NCBI RefSeq assembly: GCF_022321485.1
Contig: NZ_JAKOGG010000004.1
Location: 238,156-302,155 of the forward strand
DNA from: Shewanella electrica
GTDB lineage: Bacteria; Pseudomonadota; Gammaproteobacteria; Enterobacterales; Shewanellaceae
Length of the DNA stretch: 64,000 nucleotides
Direction: 5' to 3'
The position numbers and the translations under genes were made by a program. Below the pieces are notes generated by a model. That model did no database searches. It was not told the DNA's origin and worked only from the letters and a program-made list of their open reading frames with translations. Positions 28,624 through 38,350 of this stretch are shown in pieces (position 1 is the stretch's first letter; each line of letters starts with the position of its first letter).

Positions 28624-29180
28624 CTGGCGTCGGCTTGCTGCCATTCTTGTCGCAGTAAGCCGTAGCTGCACATGTTGCGCCTTACACCGTTTACTACAAA
28701 GTGTTGTCGTAAGGTGCCTTCTAACGTAAATCCTAGCCGCTTAGCCACGGCGATACTGCTGTGGTTATCATCGTTGCAGCAGATGACGATTTTATCCATC
28801 TCAAGTTGTTGGAATAGCTGTTCGATCAACCACTGGCATGCTTGGGTGATAATGCCTTTGCCGTGCCATTCACGCGCTAACATGTAACCGATTTCTGCCC
28901 AGCGCGCTTGCGGTTCAATCTCGCGTACCAACAAGTAACCCGCCATCTGTTGTCCGTGCCACAGGGTATAAAATAACGCTTCACCACGCTGTTGTTTGGC
29001 AAGGCTGGTTTGCAGTAATTCAGTTAGCTGTCCTAGCGTGTGAGTGCGACTGACGAACGGGATAGTATCTTCATAGAGCGCGCGTTGTTGCTCAATATGG
29101 GCAAAAAAGGCGGGCGCTTGGGCGAGAGCTAATGGTTTAAGTCGCAGTGGGCCAATAGCCATTTCGTGCTTTAGCAGCAT
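28620..29180 (-). CDS. GNAT acetyltransferase, RimJ/RimL-like
   Basis: The 186-residue protein is a GNAT N-acetyltransferase of the RimL/RimJ type (Acetyltransf_3). It has the motif-A acetyl-CoA loop in EWHGKGIITQACQWLIEQ (Q/R-x-x-G-x-G/A variant WHGKGI) and the typical closing ...AVAKRLGFTLEGTLRQ. E. coli RimL acetylates ribosomal protein L7/L12, and the overall pattern here resembles RimL most. The true substrate could also be a small molecule or an antibiotic. It is a single gene on the minus strand. Confidence 0.85.
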   Translation of the reverse strand: MLLKHEMAIGPLRLKPLALAQAPAFFAHIEQQRALYEDTIPFVSRTHTLGQLTELLQTSLAKQQRGEALFYTLWHGQQMAGYLLVREIEPQARWAEIGYMLAREWHGKGIITQACQWLIEQLFQQLEMDKIVICCNDDNHSSIAVAKRLGFTLEGTLRQHFVVNGVRRNMCSYGLLRQEWQQADAS

Positions 29181-29302
29181 AACGGTTAACCTCAGCGCTT
29201 TGATTCAAAGTGAATTGATTGACTGAAATTTATACGTGAAAAGCGAACTAGCGCCAAGTGGTGATGGTGACGAACCTTGTACCACTTGGCGAAATGGGGG
29301 GA

Positions 29303-29563
29303 TTACACGCTTGCTGCGCTGAAAAGGTTCCAACCACCAAAAGCAATAAGGCTCAAACTGATGACACAACCGAGTGGCAGGATCAGCTTTTTGGCAATGC
29401 TGAAGCTGCGGTCAAAGCCAAAGTAGTTCACCCATCTACGTGCCCGTGGGCTACGTTGCAAGTAACAGTGCAGTTGGCTGTTATCCAGTAGGTGACTGAT
29501 ATTACGCATCAATAATAGGCCGCCGGTTGTTAGACAAAGCAGCGAAGTGAGATAAGTATCCAT
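29303..29563 (-). CDS. Small two-helix membrane protein, unknown
   Basis: The 86-residue protein has a hydrophobic N-terminal helix (about residues 5-20) and a second near residues 60-80 (LILPLGCVISLSLIAFGGW). A basic, aromatic-rich cytoplasmic-type stretch (YLQRSPRARRWVNYFGF) lies between them. I do not recognise it. The ribosome site is weak. The reason to believe it is expressed is the perfect CRP-type palindrome about 130 bases upstream, which can serve only this gene. Confidence 0.6.
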   Translation of the reverse strand: MDTYLTSLLCLTTGGLLLMRNISHLLDNSQLHCYLQRSPRARRWVNYFGFDRSFSIAKKLILPLGCVISLSLIAFGGWNLFSAASV

Positions 29564-29689
29564 AATCTACTAGTGACAATCTGAGTGGATGAGATATCGC
29601 CGAAATTGCTTGAATAAACAGCAGCGGCAAAAAAGAAGCGCACACCTTAGGCTAATTCAGTAGCGCGACAAAGGTTTACCGCTGTTTAA

Positions 29690-29705
29690 TGTGATCTATA
29701 TCACA
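29690..29705. promoter_or_regulatory. Perfect CRP-type palindrome
   Basis: TGTGATCTATATCACA matches TGTGA-N6-TCACA exactly and is itself almost fully palindromic. The adjoining inverted repeat CAAAAT-ATC-ATTTTG (29704-29718) overlaps its right edge. The neighbour to the right (scoB) ends here, so the only gene downstream of the site is the small membrane protein gene on the minus strand. Confidence 0.8.
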
Positions 29706-29753
29706 AAATATCATTTTGTTTACATTGCAGTAATTGTTTGTTTTTAAAGATGA

Positions 29754-30410
29754 TTAAACGTTCATTTCTGGTACTTGGCTAGGGCAGATTAGCTTACCTG
29801 CTGTTTTGCTTTGAATTTCTTCAATGGTCACGCCGGGGGCGCGTTCTAAAAGATGAAAAGCACCATGTTCTATTTTCAGCAGCGCTAAATCGGTCAGCAC
29901 CCGTTGAATACATCGGTAGCCGGTTAACGGCAATTGGCATTGCGTTAGCAGTTTGGAGTTACCGTCTTTATCGGCGTGCATCATGGTGACAATAATATTG
30001 CGTGCGCCTGCCACTAAATCCATGGCGCCGCCCATCCCTTTGACCAACTTGCCAGGGATCATCCACGAGGCGATAGAACCAGCCACATCGACTTCAAAGG
30101 CGCCTAACACGGTGAGATCGACATGGCCGCCACGGATCATGGCAAAACTGTCCGCACTAGAGAAAAACGCCGCGCCAGCAACGGCGGTGACCGTTTGTTT
30201 GCCTGCGTTGATGAGATCGGCATCGACGTCATCCTCACTTGGGAATGCACCCATGCCCAGCAGACCGTTTTCGGACTGCAACATCACTTGGATATTTGGC
30301 GGAATATAATTGGCGACCAAGGTGGGAATACCAATGCCGAGATTGACGTAATCACCATCTTTCAGTTCTTGTGCCACGCGTTTGGCCATCTGTTCACGAG
30401 TGAGTGCCAT
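29754..30410 (-). CDS. scoB: 3-oxoacid CoA-transferase subunit B
   Basis: The 218-residue small subunit of a family I CoA-transferase has the catalytic Glu in QSENGLLGMG and LGIGIPTLVANY near the start. With ScoA it moves CoA from succinyl-CoA (or acetyl-CoA) to acetoacetate, making acetoacetyl-CoA. It is the last gene of the liu operon, 12 bases after scoA, so it handles the acetoacetate that LiuE releases. AtoA is the E. coli counterpart; the naming depends on the CoA donor, which is not visible. Confidence 0.93.
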   Translation of the reverse strand: MALTREQMAKRVAQELKDGDYVNLGIGIPTLVANYIPPNIQVMLQSENGLLGMGAFPSEDDVDADLINAGKQTVTAVAGAAFFSSADSFAMIRGGHVDLTVLGAFEVDVAGSIASWMIPGKLVKGMGGAMDLVAGARNIIVTMMHADKDGNSKLLTQCQLPLTGYRCIQRVLTDLALLKIEHGAFHLLERAPGVTIEEIQSKTAGKLICPSQVPEMNV

Positions 30411-30422
30411 GATGTGTAATCC

Positions 30423-31121
30423 TTAAGGCTGTACGGTACGTTTTTCGATGCGTTTTTCAAATTGACCAACGATGACGCGGTCAACGTAGATGCCGGGCGT
30501 ATGCACATGATTGGCATCCAACTCACCGGCTGGGACGAGCTGTTCGACTTCTGCCACGGTGATCTTGCCCGCGGTCGCCATCACCGGGTTAAAGTTAGCG
30601 GCGGTATTGCGGTAGATAAGATTGCCCATGGTGTCGGCCTTCCACGCCTTAATCAGTGCAAAATCGGCGTGCAATGCGGGTTCTAATACATAATGGCGCC
30701 CATTAAATTCTCGCGTTTCTTTGCCGTGAGCCACTGGTGTGCCGTAACCAGTTGCGGTGTAAAACGCAGGAATGCCCGCACCCGCGGCGCGGATCTTCTC
30801 GGCCAAGGTGCCTTGTGGTGTGAGGATAACTTCCAACTCGCCGCTGAGCATTTGCTGCTCAAAGAGTGCGTTTTCACCCACGTAAGAGGCAATCATGGTG
30901 CGGATCTGCCGCTGTTGCAGCAATAAGCCAAGGCCAAAGTCATCTACACCAGCATTGTTAGAGATCGCCGTTAAGCCGCGTACCTGCAAACGTACCATTT
31001 CAGCAATCAGCCCTTCGGGAATGCCGCATAAGCCAAAGCCGCCGACCATGATGGTCATGTTATCGGTTAGCCCTGCCAGCGCTTGCTGATAGCTACTGAC
31101 AACCTTATTCAATCCGCTCAT
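30423..31121 (-). CDS. scoA: 3-oxoacid CoA-transferase subunit A
   Basis: The 232-residue large subunit has the CoA-transferase signature [13 protein letters not shown] near residues 28-40, followed by the family's ...[15 protein letters not shown]. It forms the heteromeric enzyme with ScoB. Its start overlaps the liuE stop by four bases, which indicates translational coupling in the leucine-degradation operon. Confidence 0.93.
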   Translation of the reverse strand: MSGLNKVVSSYQQALAGLTDNMTIMVGGFGLCGIPEGLIAEMVRLQVRGLTAISNNAGVDDFGLGLLLQQRQIRTMIASYVGENALFEQQMLSGELEVILTPQGTLAEKIRAAGAGIPAFYTATGYGTPVAHGKETREFNGRHYVLEPALHADFALIKAWKADTMGNLIYRNTAANFNPVMATAGKITVAEVEQLVPAGELDANHVHTPGIYVDRVIVGQFEKRIEKRTVQP

Positions 31122-32032
31122 ATCTGCTCCGTTGTGTTAGCGCGTGCGAGTAACGCTTGGGCGACTTTACTGTGGTTGGCTTTGCCGAGCTGCTGACACA
31201 CTTGCTGGCCTGCAAGCGCCAACTGCAGCAGGTCGATGCTGGTATCGATGCCGAGCCCGTGCAGCAGGTACACCAGATCCTCGGTGGCAAGATTACCGGA
31301 CGCGCCCTTGGCATACGGGCAACCGCCCAAGCCCGCAACTGCGCTATCGATAGTGCTGATGCCGCTGTCTAAACAAGCCAGCACATTGGCCAGTGCTTGG
31401 CCGTAAGTATCGTGAAAATGCAGCGCCAATTGCGCTATCGGCACTTGGTTATTCACTGCCGCCAACATGCGCTGCGCTTTGAGTGGTGTGCCTACGCCAA
31501 TGGTATCGCCGAGCGAAACTTGATAAGCGCCCATATCGATGAGCGTCTTACTGACAGCGGCAACTTGCAGGGCGGCAATCTCGCCTTCGTAAGGGCAGCC
31601 CAACACACAAGAAACATAAGCGCGTACGGGAATTCGCTGTTGCTTGGCAGCGGCAAAAATCGGCTCGAAGCGGTTTAACGATTCGGTAATCGAGCAGTGA
31701 ATATTCCGCTGGCAAAAGCTTTCCGATGCGGCAGTAAACACCGCGACTTCATCGATTCCGACCGCGACGGCTTGCTCAAAGCCGCGTAGATTAGGGGTAA
31801 GCGCCGAATAACGTACGTGAGACGCGCGATGGATTTGCTGGTACACCGCGGCCGAGTCGGCCATTTGTGGCACCCACTTGGGCGAGACAAAGCTGCCTGC
31901 CTCGATGCGGCGCACGCCTGCAGCAGCCAAGGCATCGATCAACGCGACTTTGGCGCTGGTGGCAAGTAGCGTTTCGTTTTGTAGGCCATCGCGTGGCCCA
32001 ACTTCATAGATGCTGACTTGAGTGGGATACAT
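31118..32032 (-). CDS. liuE: Hydroxymethylglutaryl-CoA lyase
   Basis: The 304-residue TIM-barrel lyase splits HMG-CoA into acetyl-CoA and acetoacetate, the last step of leucine breakdown before ScoAB. The HMG-CoA lyase signature is present: [12 protein letters not shown] and the catalytic Cys in [14 protein letters not shown], plus [11 protein letters not shown] at the start. A GGAGGT ribosome site lies inside the end of liuD, and the start codon overlaps the liuD stop by one base. Homocitrate and citramalate synthases share the fold but lack this signature. Confidence 0.95.
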   Translation of the reverse strand: MYPTQVSIYEVGPRDGLQNETLLATSAKVALIDALAAAGVRRIEAGSFVSPKWVPQMADSAAVYQQIHRASHVRYSALTPNLRGFEQAVAVGIDEVAVFTAASESFCQRNIHCSITESLNRFEPIFAAAKQQRIPVRAYVSCVLGCPYEGEIAALQVAAVSKTLIDMGAYQVSLGDTIGVGTPLKAQRMLAAVNNQVPIAQLALHFHDTYGQALANVLACLDSGISTIDSAVAGLGGCPYAKGASGNLATEDLVYLLHGLGIDTSIDLLQLALAGQQVCQQLGKANHSKVAQALLARANTTEQI

Positions 32033-34035
32033 CAGCCACCTCCAGTGTTGGCAGTATCCGCCGTATCATCCGCGACAAAGTGCAACAGCTGCGCGCCTTC
32101 TTGCACCAAATCCCCCGCAGCAAAACAGAACTCGCTGACCACACCCGCGCTCGGCGCGTTGATCTGATATTCCATCTTCATCGCTTCCATCACAATCAAG
32201 CCTTGCCCTTGCTTGACCGGCTGATTCGGCGGCACCAACTGGGTGACGATGGTGCCGTTCATCGGGGCGCAAAAGCTATGGGTGCTGGCCGATTGCTGTG
32301 GCTGATGTGTCGGCACTAATTGGTAATCAAAACTGTGGCCTTGGTAGAGCAGGGTGAGGCGCTCGCCGTGGCGCATAAATTGTAGTTGTTCACTGCGGCC
32401 ATTAACGCTGAGTTGCAACTGCTCTGGCGCAAACAAATGGGCATTAAACTGATGCTGCTGTCTGTCGATGCTGAGCAAATATCCCGCCTCAGTGCGCTGT
32501 ACTTGCAACCAAAACCCCTGCGGCTGAGCGGTTACCGGTTCAAGGTAGATATGCCAACTGGCAGCACCGTTGAGGCGAAAGGCGGTGAGCGGCGAGTTGG
32601 CGTTTGGCTGGCTCAAGATGACGGCCATCGCGGCAGCGCAATGGCGCCAAAGCTCATTCGGTTGCTGTAATAACGCTTCGAGATGTTCGCCGATAAAGTG
32701 GGTAGTAAAGTGAGTGGCCACAAACTCGCTATGGCTTGCCAATGCAGCAAGAAAGGCCAGATTGTGTTTCACACCGACAATGGCACTGTGCTCGAGTGCC
32801 CGTTTTAGCTGCGCCAACGCCAGCTTGCGGCTAGGTTGATGCACGATCATTTTGGCGATCATCGGATCGTAATACGCGCTGATCTGTTCCTCGAGCTGAG
32901 CACCTGTGCGCACGCCACTATCTATGCGCAGTTGCGCGCTGGTGGCGGGAAACGTGAGTCGCTGCAAAACGCCCGATGCTGGTAAAAACTGTTGCTGTGG
33001 GTCTTCGGCATAAATGCGTGCTTCAATTGCGTGACCGGTTAACTGCACCTCGGCTTGGCTGAGCGGTAGGCTAGCGCCGCTGGCGACTCGGAGTTGCCAT
33101 TCCACCAAATCGACGCCGGTGATCATCTCGGTGATCGGGTGCTCTACCTGTAGCCGCGTATTCATCTCCATAAAGTAAAACTGTTGCGCAGCATCCATAA
33201 GAAACTCAATGGTGCCCGCACCGACATAATTAATTGCTCGCGCGGCCGCTACCGCCGCTTGCCCCATGGCGCGCCGCGTGGCATCGCTCAGCCCGGGGGC
33301 CGGCGCTTCTTCAATCACTTTTTGGTGACGGCGTTGTAGCGAGCAATCGCGATCACCTAGGTAAATACAGTTGCCATGCTGGTCGGCAAAGATTTGTACC
33401 TCAATGTGGCGCGGGCCAGTAAAGTATTTCTCTAACAACATCTGTTCATCAGCAAAACTGGCTTTGGCTTCGCGTTTCGCGGCGTTGAGTTGCGCTGCAA
33501 ATTCCTCCGCGTGATTGACTACGCGCATGCCTTTACCACCACCACCAAGCGCTGCTTTTATTAGCAGCGGATAGCCAATGTTGGCGGCTGCCTTGCTCAA
33601 GGCGGTAAGTGTTTGCTCACTGCCGTGATAGCCGGGGATCAGCGGCACACCGGCTTTTTGCATAATGTTTTTGGCAGCACTTTTACTGCCCATGGCGGCA
33701 ATGGCGCTGGCGGGTGGGCCAACAAAGATGATGCCTGCCGCATCGCAGGCGGCGGAGAAATCGGTATTCTCCGATAAAAAACCATAGCCGGGATGGATGG
33801 CATCTGCGCCGGATTGTTTAGCAATGGCGATGATTGCGGCAATGTTGAGATAGGCACTGACCGGCGTGTCACCGCTAACTTGGTAGGCGACATCGGCCAG
33901 TTCCACGTGTTTAGCGTGGCGATCAATCTCAGCATAAATCGCAACGGTGTTGATGCCCAAACAACGGCAAGTGGCGATGATGCGACAAGCGATTTCACCA
34001 CGATTGGCAATCAACAAGGTACCAATGTTAACCAT
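32032..34035 (-). CDS. liuD: Methylcrotonyl-CoA carboxylase, biotin-carrying alpha subunit
   Basis: The 667-residue protein combines a biotin carboxylase domain (LLIANRGEIACRI at the start, ATP-loop GGGGKGMRVV, MNTRLQVEHPITEM) with a C-terminal biotinyl domain containing the lipoyl-like VMEAMKMEYQ; the Lys of AMKM carries biotin. With LiuB it carboxylates 3-methylcrotonyl-CoA. The start is ATG 34035, right after GGAGGGCAACC; a longer open frame upstream adds 33 basic residues from within liuC. It overlaps the liuC stop by eight bases. Alpha subunits of propionyl-CoA carboxylase look alike; the liu context decides. Confidence 0.94.
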   Translation of the reverse strand: MVNIGTLLIANRGEIACRIIATCRCLGINTVAIYAEIDRHAKHVELADVAYQVSGDTPVSAYLNIAAIIAIAKQSGADAIHPGYGFLSENTDFSAACDAAGIIFVGPPASAIAAMGSKSAAKNIMQKAGVPLIPGYHGSEQTLTALSKAAANIGYPLLIKAALGGGGKGMRVVNHAEEFAAQLNAAKREAKASFADEQMLLEKYFTGPRHIEVQIFADQHGNCIYLGDRDCSLQRRHQKVIEEAPAPGLSDATRRAMGQAAVAAARAINYVGAGTIEFLMDAAQQFYFMEMNTRLQVEHPITEMITGVDLVEWQLRVASGASLPLSQAEVQLTGHAIEARIYAEDPQQQFLPASGVLQRLTFPATSAQLRIDSGVRTGAQLEEQISAYYDPMIAKMIVHQPSRKLALAQLKRALEHSAIVGVKHNLAFLAALASHSEFVATHFTTHFIGEHLEALLQQPNELWRHCAAAMAVILSQPNANSPLTAFRLNGAASWHIYLEPVTAQPQGFWLQVQRTEAGYLLSIDRQQHQFNAHLFAPEQLQLSVNGRSEQLQFMRHGERLTLLYQGHSFDYQLVPTHQPQQSASTHSFCAPMNGTIVTQLVPPNQPVKQGQGLIVMEAMKMEYQINAPSAGVVSEFCFAAGDLVQEGAQLLHFVADDTADTANTGGG

Positions 34036-34828
34036 GGTTGCCCTCCGTCTTATGGCTGAGCCAATGGGGGGCGCGTTTGTCAAAAAAGGCGTGAATGCCT
34101 TCCTGCGCTTCGGCTTTGGCGCGAACCTCCGCAATGGCTTGCGCGGTCACTTGGCTTAACTCGGCATTGAGCGGCTGCGCGGCAATCTGCGCCAGTAACT
34201 GCTTGCAGTATTTTTGTGCTTGCGGCGCGCCGTTGAGTAGCGCGTTGACCAGTTGCTCACAGGTCGGTGCTAGCTCGTCAGACAATTGATGCACTAACCC
34301 GAGCGCCAGTGCTTCGTGGGCGTTGATCACTTCGGCGGTCAGCGCATAGCGGCGCAGCTGGCGCATCCCGATTGCGCGGCTGACATAAGGGGAAATGACG
34401 GCGGGGATCAGCCCCAGTTTGACTTCGCTCAGGCAAAAACGCGCAGAGTGATGGGCAATGGCAATATCGCAGCAGCACAGTAACCCCAGCGCGCCGCCGT
34501 AAGCCGCGCCTTGCACTAATGCGATAGTTGGATGGGGAAACTCATCCAGCGTGCGCATCAGTAAGGCAAGGCTACTGGCATCGTCGACATTGGCGGCAAA
34601 ATCCATTTGCGCTTGGCGTTGCATCCAGTGGAGATCGGCGCCGGCGCTAAAGTGTTTGCCATTGCCTTGCAACACCAACGCGCGGCAATCTTGCCAGGTG
34701 GCGAGGTGTTGCAGCGCATCGGTGAGTTCGGCAATCAGTTGTTCATCAAAGGCATTGGCGCTATCGGGGCGGTTAAGGGTGAGGCGACAGACGCCACGAT
34801 GATCACTTTCAAGCAGGACAGATTGCAT
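34028..34828 (-). CDS. liuC: Methylglutaconyl-CoA hydratase (enoyl-CoA hydratase family)
   Basis: The 266-residue crotonase-fold protein has the oxyanion-hole segments HFSAGADLHWM and VQGAAYGGALGLLCCCD, the latter with the conserved Gly-Gly. In this operon it should hydrate 3-methylglutaconyl-CoA to HMG-CoA. It sits between the two carboxylase subunit genes, eight bases after liuB. By sequence alone it is a generic enoyl-CoA hydratase; the specific role is from context. Confidence 0.91.
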   Translation of the reverse strand: MQSVLLESDHRGVCRLTLNRPDSANAFDEQLIAELTDALQHLATWQDCRALVLQGNGKHFSAGADLHWMQRQAQMDFAANVDDASSLALLMRTLDEFPHPTIALVQGAAYGGALGLLCCCDIAIAHHSARFCLSEVKLGLIPAVISPYVSRAIGMRQLRRYALTAEVINAHEALALGLVHQLSDELAPTCEQLVNALLNGAPQAQKYCKQLLAQIAAQPLNAELSQVTAQAIAEVRAKAEAQEGIHAFFDKRAPHWLSHKTEGNHG

Positions 34829-34836
34829 GTGGGCTC

Positions 34837-36438
34837 CTAAATCCTAAAGACACCAAATTGGGTTGGCTCAATCGGCGCATTGGCGGCAGCAGTTAGCGCT
34901 AACCCTAGTACATCGCGCGTTTGCGCTGGGTCGATAATACCGTCGTCCCATAAGCGGGCGCTGGCGTAGTAGGGATGACCTTCGTGTTCGTAGGTGGCCT
35001 GAATTGGTGCTTTAAATTCGGCTTCTGCTGCGGCGCTCCACTGCTGGCCTTGGCGGGCGAGACTGTCGCGTTTAACGGTCGCCAGTACGTTGGCCGCTTG
35101 TTCTCCGCCCATCACAGAAATGCGCGCATTGGGCCAACTCCACATCATGGTCGGCTCGTAGGCACGGCCACACATGCCATAGTTGCCAGCGCCGTAACTG
35201 CCTCCAATAATCACGGTGAATTTGGGCACTTTGGCGCAGGCCACTGCCATCACCATTTTGGCGCCATGTTTGGCAATGCCTTGCTGCTCGTACTTTTGGC
35301 CGACCATAAAGCCGGTGATGTTTTGCAGGAAAATTAGCGGAATGTTGCGTTGGCAACACAGCTCAATAAAGTGGGTGCCTTTCTGCGCCGACTCGGAAAA
35401 CAGAATGCCGTTGTTGGCGACAATGCCTACGGCGTGACCGTGCACACTGGCAAAACCACACACCAATGTGGCGCCATAGTTGGTTTTAAACTCGGCAAAG
35501 TCGGAGTCATCCACCAAGCGAGCGATCACTTCGCGGACTTCAAACGGCTTTTTCAAATCGGTGCCGACAATGCCGTACAGTTCATCACTGGCATAACGGG
35601 GCGGTGCATATTGCGTGGCATTTGCGGGTGCGTGGCGGTTGAGATGATGTACCGCTTGCCGTGCCAGTTGTAGCGCGTGGTCATCGTTTTGCGCCAGATG
35701 GTCGGCCACACCGGAGAGGCGCGTATGCACATCGCCACCGCCCAAGGCTTCGGCAGAAACCTTTTCACCAGTCGCGGCTTTGACTAACGGTGGCCCGGCT
35801 AAAAAGATGGTGCCTTGGTTGGCAACAATAATCGATTCATCGGCCATCGCAGGCACATAAGCGCCGCCCGCGGTGCACAATCCCATGACCACGGCAATCT
35901 GGGCGATGCCTTTGGCAGACATCTGCGCTTGGTTGTAAAAAATGCGGCCAAAATGGTCGCGGTCGGGAAACACGTCGGCTTGCATTGGCAGGTACGCGCC
36001 ACCGGAATCGACCAGATAGAGGCAGGGCAGTTGGCAACGTTCGGCAATTGCTTGGGCGCGCAGGTGTTTTTTCACTGTGAGCGGAAAATAGCTGCCGCCT
36101 TTGACGGTGGGATCATTCACCACAATCATGCAGTTAATGCCATGAATACGACCAATACCGGCGATGACGCCCGCGGCGGGCACATATTCCTCATATACTT
36201 GATGGGCGGCAAACAGGCCGATCTCTAAAAACGGGCTGTCAGTATCTAATAACTGCGCTAACCGTTGGCGTGGTGCCAACTTGCCTTTGCTGCAATGGCG
36301 CGCCAACGCGGCTTCTCCGCCACCTTGGCTTATCTGTTCGCTGTCGTGCCTCAGTTGCTCAACCAAAGCCTGCATCGCGCGGTAACGCGCTTGAAACTCT
36401 GGGGCATGACGGTTGATCTGGCTGCTTATCACACTCAT
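34837..36438 (-). CDS. liuB: Methylcrotonyl-CoA carboxylase beta subunit
   Basis: The 533-residue carboxyltransferase subunit has the paired crotonase-like domains, with [15 protein letters not shown] and [18 protein letters not shown], typical of MCC beta. With LiuD it converts 3-methylcrotonyl-CoA to 3-methylglutaconyl-CoA. The start is ATG 36438, eight bases after AAGGAG. The in-frame extension to 36492 lies inside the end of liuA and is unlikely. It is about 22 bases downstream of liuA. Confidence 0.95.
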   Translation of the reverse strand: MSVISSQINRHAPEFQARYRAMQALVEQLRHDSEQISQGGGEAALARHCSKGKLAPRQRLAQLLDTDSPFLEIGLFAAHQVYEEYVPAAGVIAGIGRIHGINCMIVVNDPTVKGGSYFPLTVKKHLRAQAIAERCQLPCLYLVDSGGAYLPMQADVFPDRDHFGRIFYNQAQMSAKGIAQIAVVMGLCTAGGAYVPAMADESIIVANQGTIFLAGPPLVKAATGEKVSAEALGGGDVHTRLSGVADHLAQNDDHALQLARQAVHHLNRHAPANATQYAPPRYASDELYGIVGTDLKKPFEVREVIARLVDDSDFAEFKTNYGATLVCGFASVHGHAVGIVANNGILFSESAQKGTHFIELCCQRNIPLIFLQNITGFMVGQKYEQQGIAKHGAKMVMAVACAKVPKFTVIIGGSYGAGNYGMCGRAYEPTMMWSWPNARISVMGGEQAANVLATVKRDSLARQGQQWSAAAEAEFKAPIQATYEHEGHPYYASARLWDDGIIDPAQTRDVLGLALTAAANAPIEPTQFGVFRI

Positions 36439-36460
36439 CTCAATCGCTCCTTGGTTGGCG

Positions 36461-37630
36461 TTACTTTTGCTCGTTAAATAGCTCGCGGCCAATCAACATG
36501 CGGCGGATCTCTGAGGTGCCCGCTCCGATTTCATACAGCTTGGCATCACGTAGTAAACGCCCTGCGGTATAGTCATTGATGTAGCCATTACCGCCAAGCA
36601 GTTGGATGGTATCGAGCGCCGCTTTGGTGGCAGCTTCGGCGCTGTAGAGGATAGCGCCAGCGGCATCTTTGCGACTGCCATGGCCGCTATCGCAAGCCCG
36701 CGCAACGGCATAAACGTAAGCTTTGGCGCTATTCATGGCGGTGTACATATCGGCCAGTTTGGCCTGCACGAGTTGGAACTCGCCAATGGCTTTACCAAAC
36801 TGTACCCGTTCAGCGGTGTAGGGCAGGGCGACATCAAGGCAGGCTGACAAAATCCCCAGTGGCCCACCGGCGAGCACCACTCGTTCGTAATCGAGGCCGC
36901 TCATCAACACTTTGACGCCTTGGTTGAGGCCACCAAGTAGGTTTGCCGCTGGTACTTCGCAGTTGTTGAACACTAACTCGCAGGTACTCGAGCCGCGCAT
37001 GCCGAGTTTGTCGAGCTTCTGCGCGGTGCTAAAGCCGCTAAACTCTCGCTCAATAATAAAGGCGCTGATGCCGTGGGCACCTTGCTCTGGCGCGGTTTTG
37101 GCGTAGACCACCAACACATCAGCATCGGGGCCGTTGGTGATCCACATCTTGTTGCCATTAAGAATAAAATGGTCGCCTTGCGCTTTAGCCTGTAGGCTCA
37201 TCGATACCACATCGGAGCCTGCATTGGGCTCGCTCATCGCTAGTGCGCCGATATGTTCGCCGCTGATGAGCTTAGGAAGATATTGCGCTTTTTGCGCATC
37301 GCTGCCGTTACGGTAGATTTGGTTAACGCAAAGATTGGAATGGGCGCCGTAGGAGAGACCTACCGAGGCGCTGGCGCGGGAGATCTCCTCCATGGCAATG
37401 ACGTGGGCCAGATAACCCATATCTGCGCCGCCATATTGCTCGCTGACGGTGATGCCAAGCAGGCCAAGTTCGCCGAGTTTCGGCCAAAGTTCTTTAGGAA
37501 AACGATTGTCGGCATCAATGGCCGCTGCGATAGGTGCGATTTCGGTAGCACAAAAGCTGGCCACCGCATCGCGTAATAGGTTTAGCTCTTCAGGTAGGCC
37601 AAAATTCAGTGGTGTGTAGCTGCTCGCCAT
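36461..37630 (-). CDS. liuA: Isovaleryl-CoA dehydrogenase
   Basis: The 389-residue acyl-CoA dehydrogenase has [35 protein letters not shown] and the C-terminal [22 protein letters not shown] block. The Glu in [17 protein letters not shown] is at the place used as catalytic base by isovaleryl-CoA dehydrogenases, instead of the usual C-terminal Glu. FAD-bound, it oxidises isovaleryl-CoA to 3-methylcrotonyl-CoA and hands electrons to ETF. It is the first structural gene after liuR. Confidence 0.95.
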   Translation of the reverse strand: MASSYTPLNFGLPEELNLLRDAVASFCATEIAPIAAAIDADNRFPKELWPKLGELGLLGITVSEQYGGADMGYLAHVIAMEEISRASASVGLSYGAHSNLCVNQIYRNGSDAQKAQYLPKLISGEHIGALAMSEPNAGSDVVSMSLQAKAQGDHFILNGNKMWITNGPDADVLVVYAKTAPEQGAHGISAFIIEREFSGFSTAQKLDKLGMRGSSTCELVFNNCEVPAANLLGGLNQGVKVLMSGLDYERVVLAGGPLGILSACLDVALPYTAERVQFGKAIGEFQLVQAKLADMYTAMNSAKAYVYAVARACDSGHGSRKDAAGAILYSAEAATKAALDTIQLLGGNGYINDYTAGRLLRDAKLYEIGAGTSEIRRMLIGRELFNEQK

Positions 37631-37685
37631 GCATGGTCTCCGTCACTGTGAACCCCAGTAACAACAGTACAGAGACCAGCACTGA

Positions 37686-38090
37686 TTAACCTTTATCGGC
37701 AATCTCTGCTAACGACTGGCGACATTGGCTTTCGGCGGAGGAGAGTTCCATCAGCACGATTTTGATGTCGTCCATCTGCTGCTGTAGGGCGTGTTTTTTT
37801 TCCTCTATCAGCGTGAGCATGGTATTGAGTTGTGATGTACTGCTTTTGTCGGCATCATAGAGCTCAAATAGTCTGCGTGTTTCTGCTAGAGAAAACCCCA
37901 GTCTTTTACCCCGTAAAATCAACTTCAAACGCACACGGTCTTTCATACTGTAGATGCGCGTTTGGCCGCGGCGCTTGGGCTTAAGCAGTCCCTGATCCTC
38001 ATAAAAGCGAATGCTACGTGTCGTGATATCAAACTCTTTCGACAGTTCGCTAATGGAATAAGAGGTTTGTGGGCTTGACTTAATACTCAT
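37686..38090 (-). CDS. liuR: MerR-family regulator of branched-chain acyl-CoA catabolism
   Basis: The 134-residue MerR-type protein has the N-terminal winged HTH (YSISELSKEFDITTRSIRFYEDQGLL) and a coiled-coil dimerisation helix (INTMLTLIEEKKHALQQQMDD-like). It heads the liu operon, as in Pseudomonas and Shewanella, where LiuR controls leucine/isovalerate degradation. The effector domain is very short. The distance to liuA is 55 bases, so they may be cotranscribed. Its operator is probably in the 260-base gap shared with the divergent propionyl-CoA synthetase gene. Confidence 0.92.
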   Translation of the reverse strand: MSIKSSPQTSYSISELSKEFDITTRSIRFYEDQGLLKPKRRGQTRIYSMKDRVRLKLILRGKRLGFSLAETRRLFELYDADKSSTSQLNTMLTLIEEKKHALQQQMDDIKIVLMELSSAESQCRQSLAEIADKG

Positions 38091-38141
38091 GTGCTACGGC
38101 TTCCTGCATAAAATACAACAACCTAGTCAAGATATATGAAG

Positions 38142-38157
38142 TTTACGTAAAGGTAAA
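38142..38157. promoter_or_regulatory. Candidate LiuR operator
   Basis: TTTACGTAAAGGTAAA is an inverted repeat of TTTAC and GTAAA separated by six bases. It lies 52 bases upstream of the liuR start in the liuR-prpE divergent spacer, a usual place for a MerR-type operator. I match it to LiuR by position and symmetry, not by a verified motif. Confidence 0.55.
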
Positions 38158-38350
38158 TAAAACGTTGTTTAATTTTAGCCAAGTTCCAACCCCTCGCTGA
38201 ATTTTTTGCAGCACTTTTTTCATTAATCCCCGTTGTAACTAGGGTCATAGGCTAACGTCTAATAGGGAGTGCTTAAAAAATCAACCCATAATGAAGTTGG
38301 AAGGAAGGGGTGTTTTTGCCGTAAAGGTAGTCCTTGGGGAGGACAATTGA

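Noticed and set aside
35072-36228. Several frames of about 70-140 residues overlapping liuB on both strands
   Set aside because: High G+C makes stop codons rare in this operon; these frames lie across conserved carboxyltransferase sequence and show no domains.
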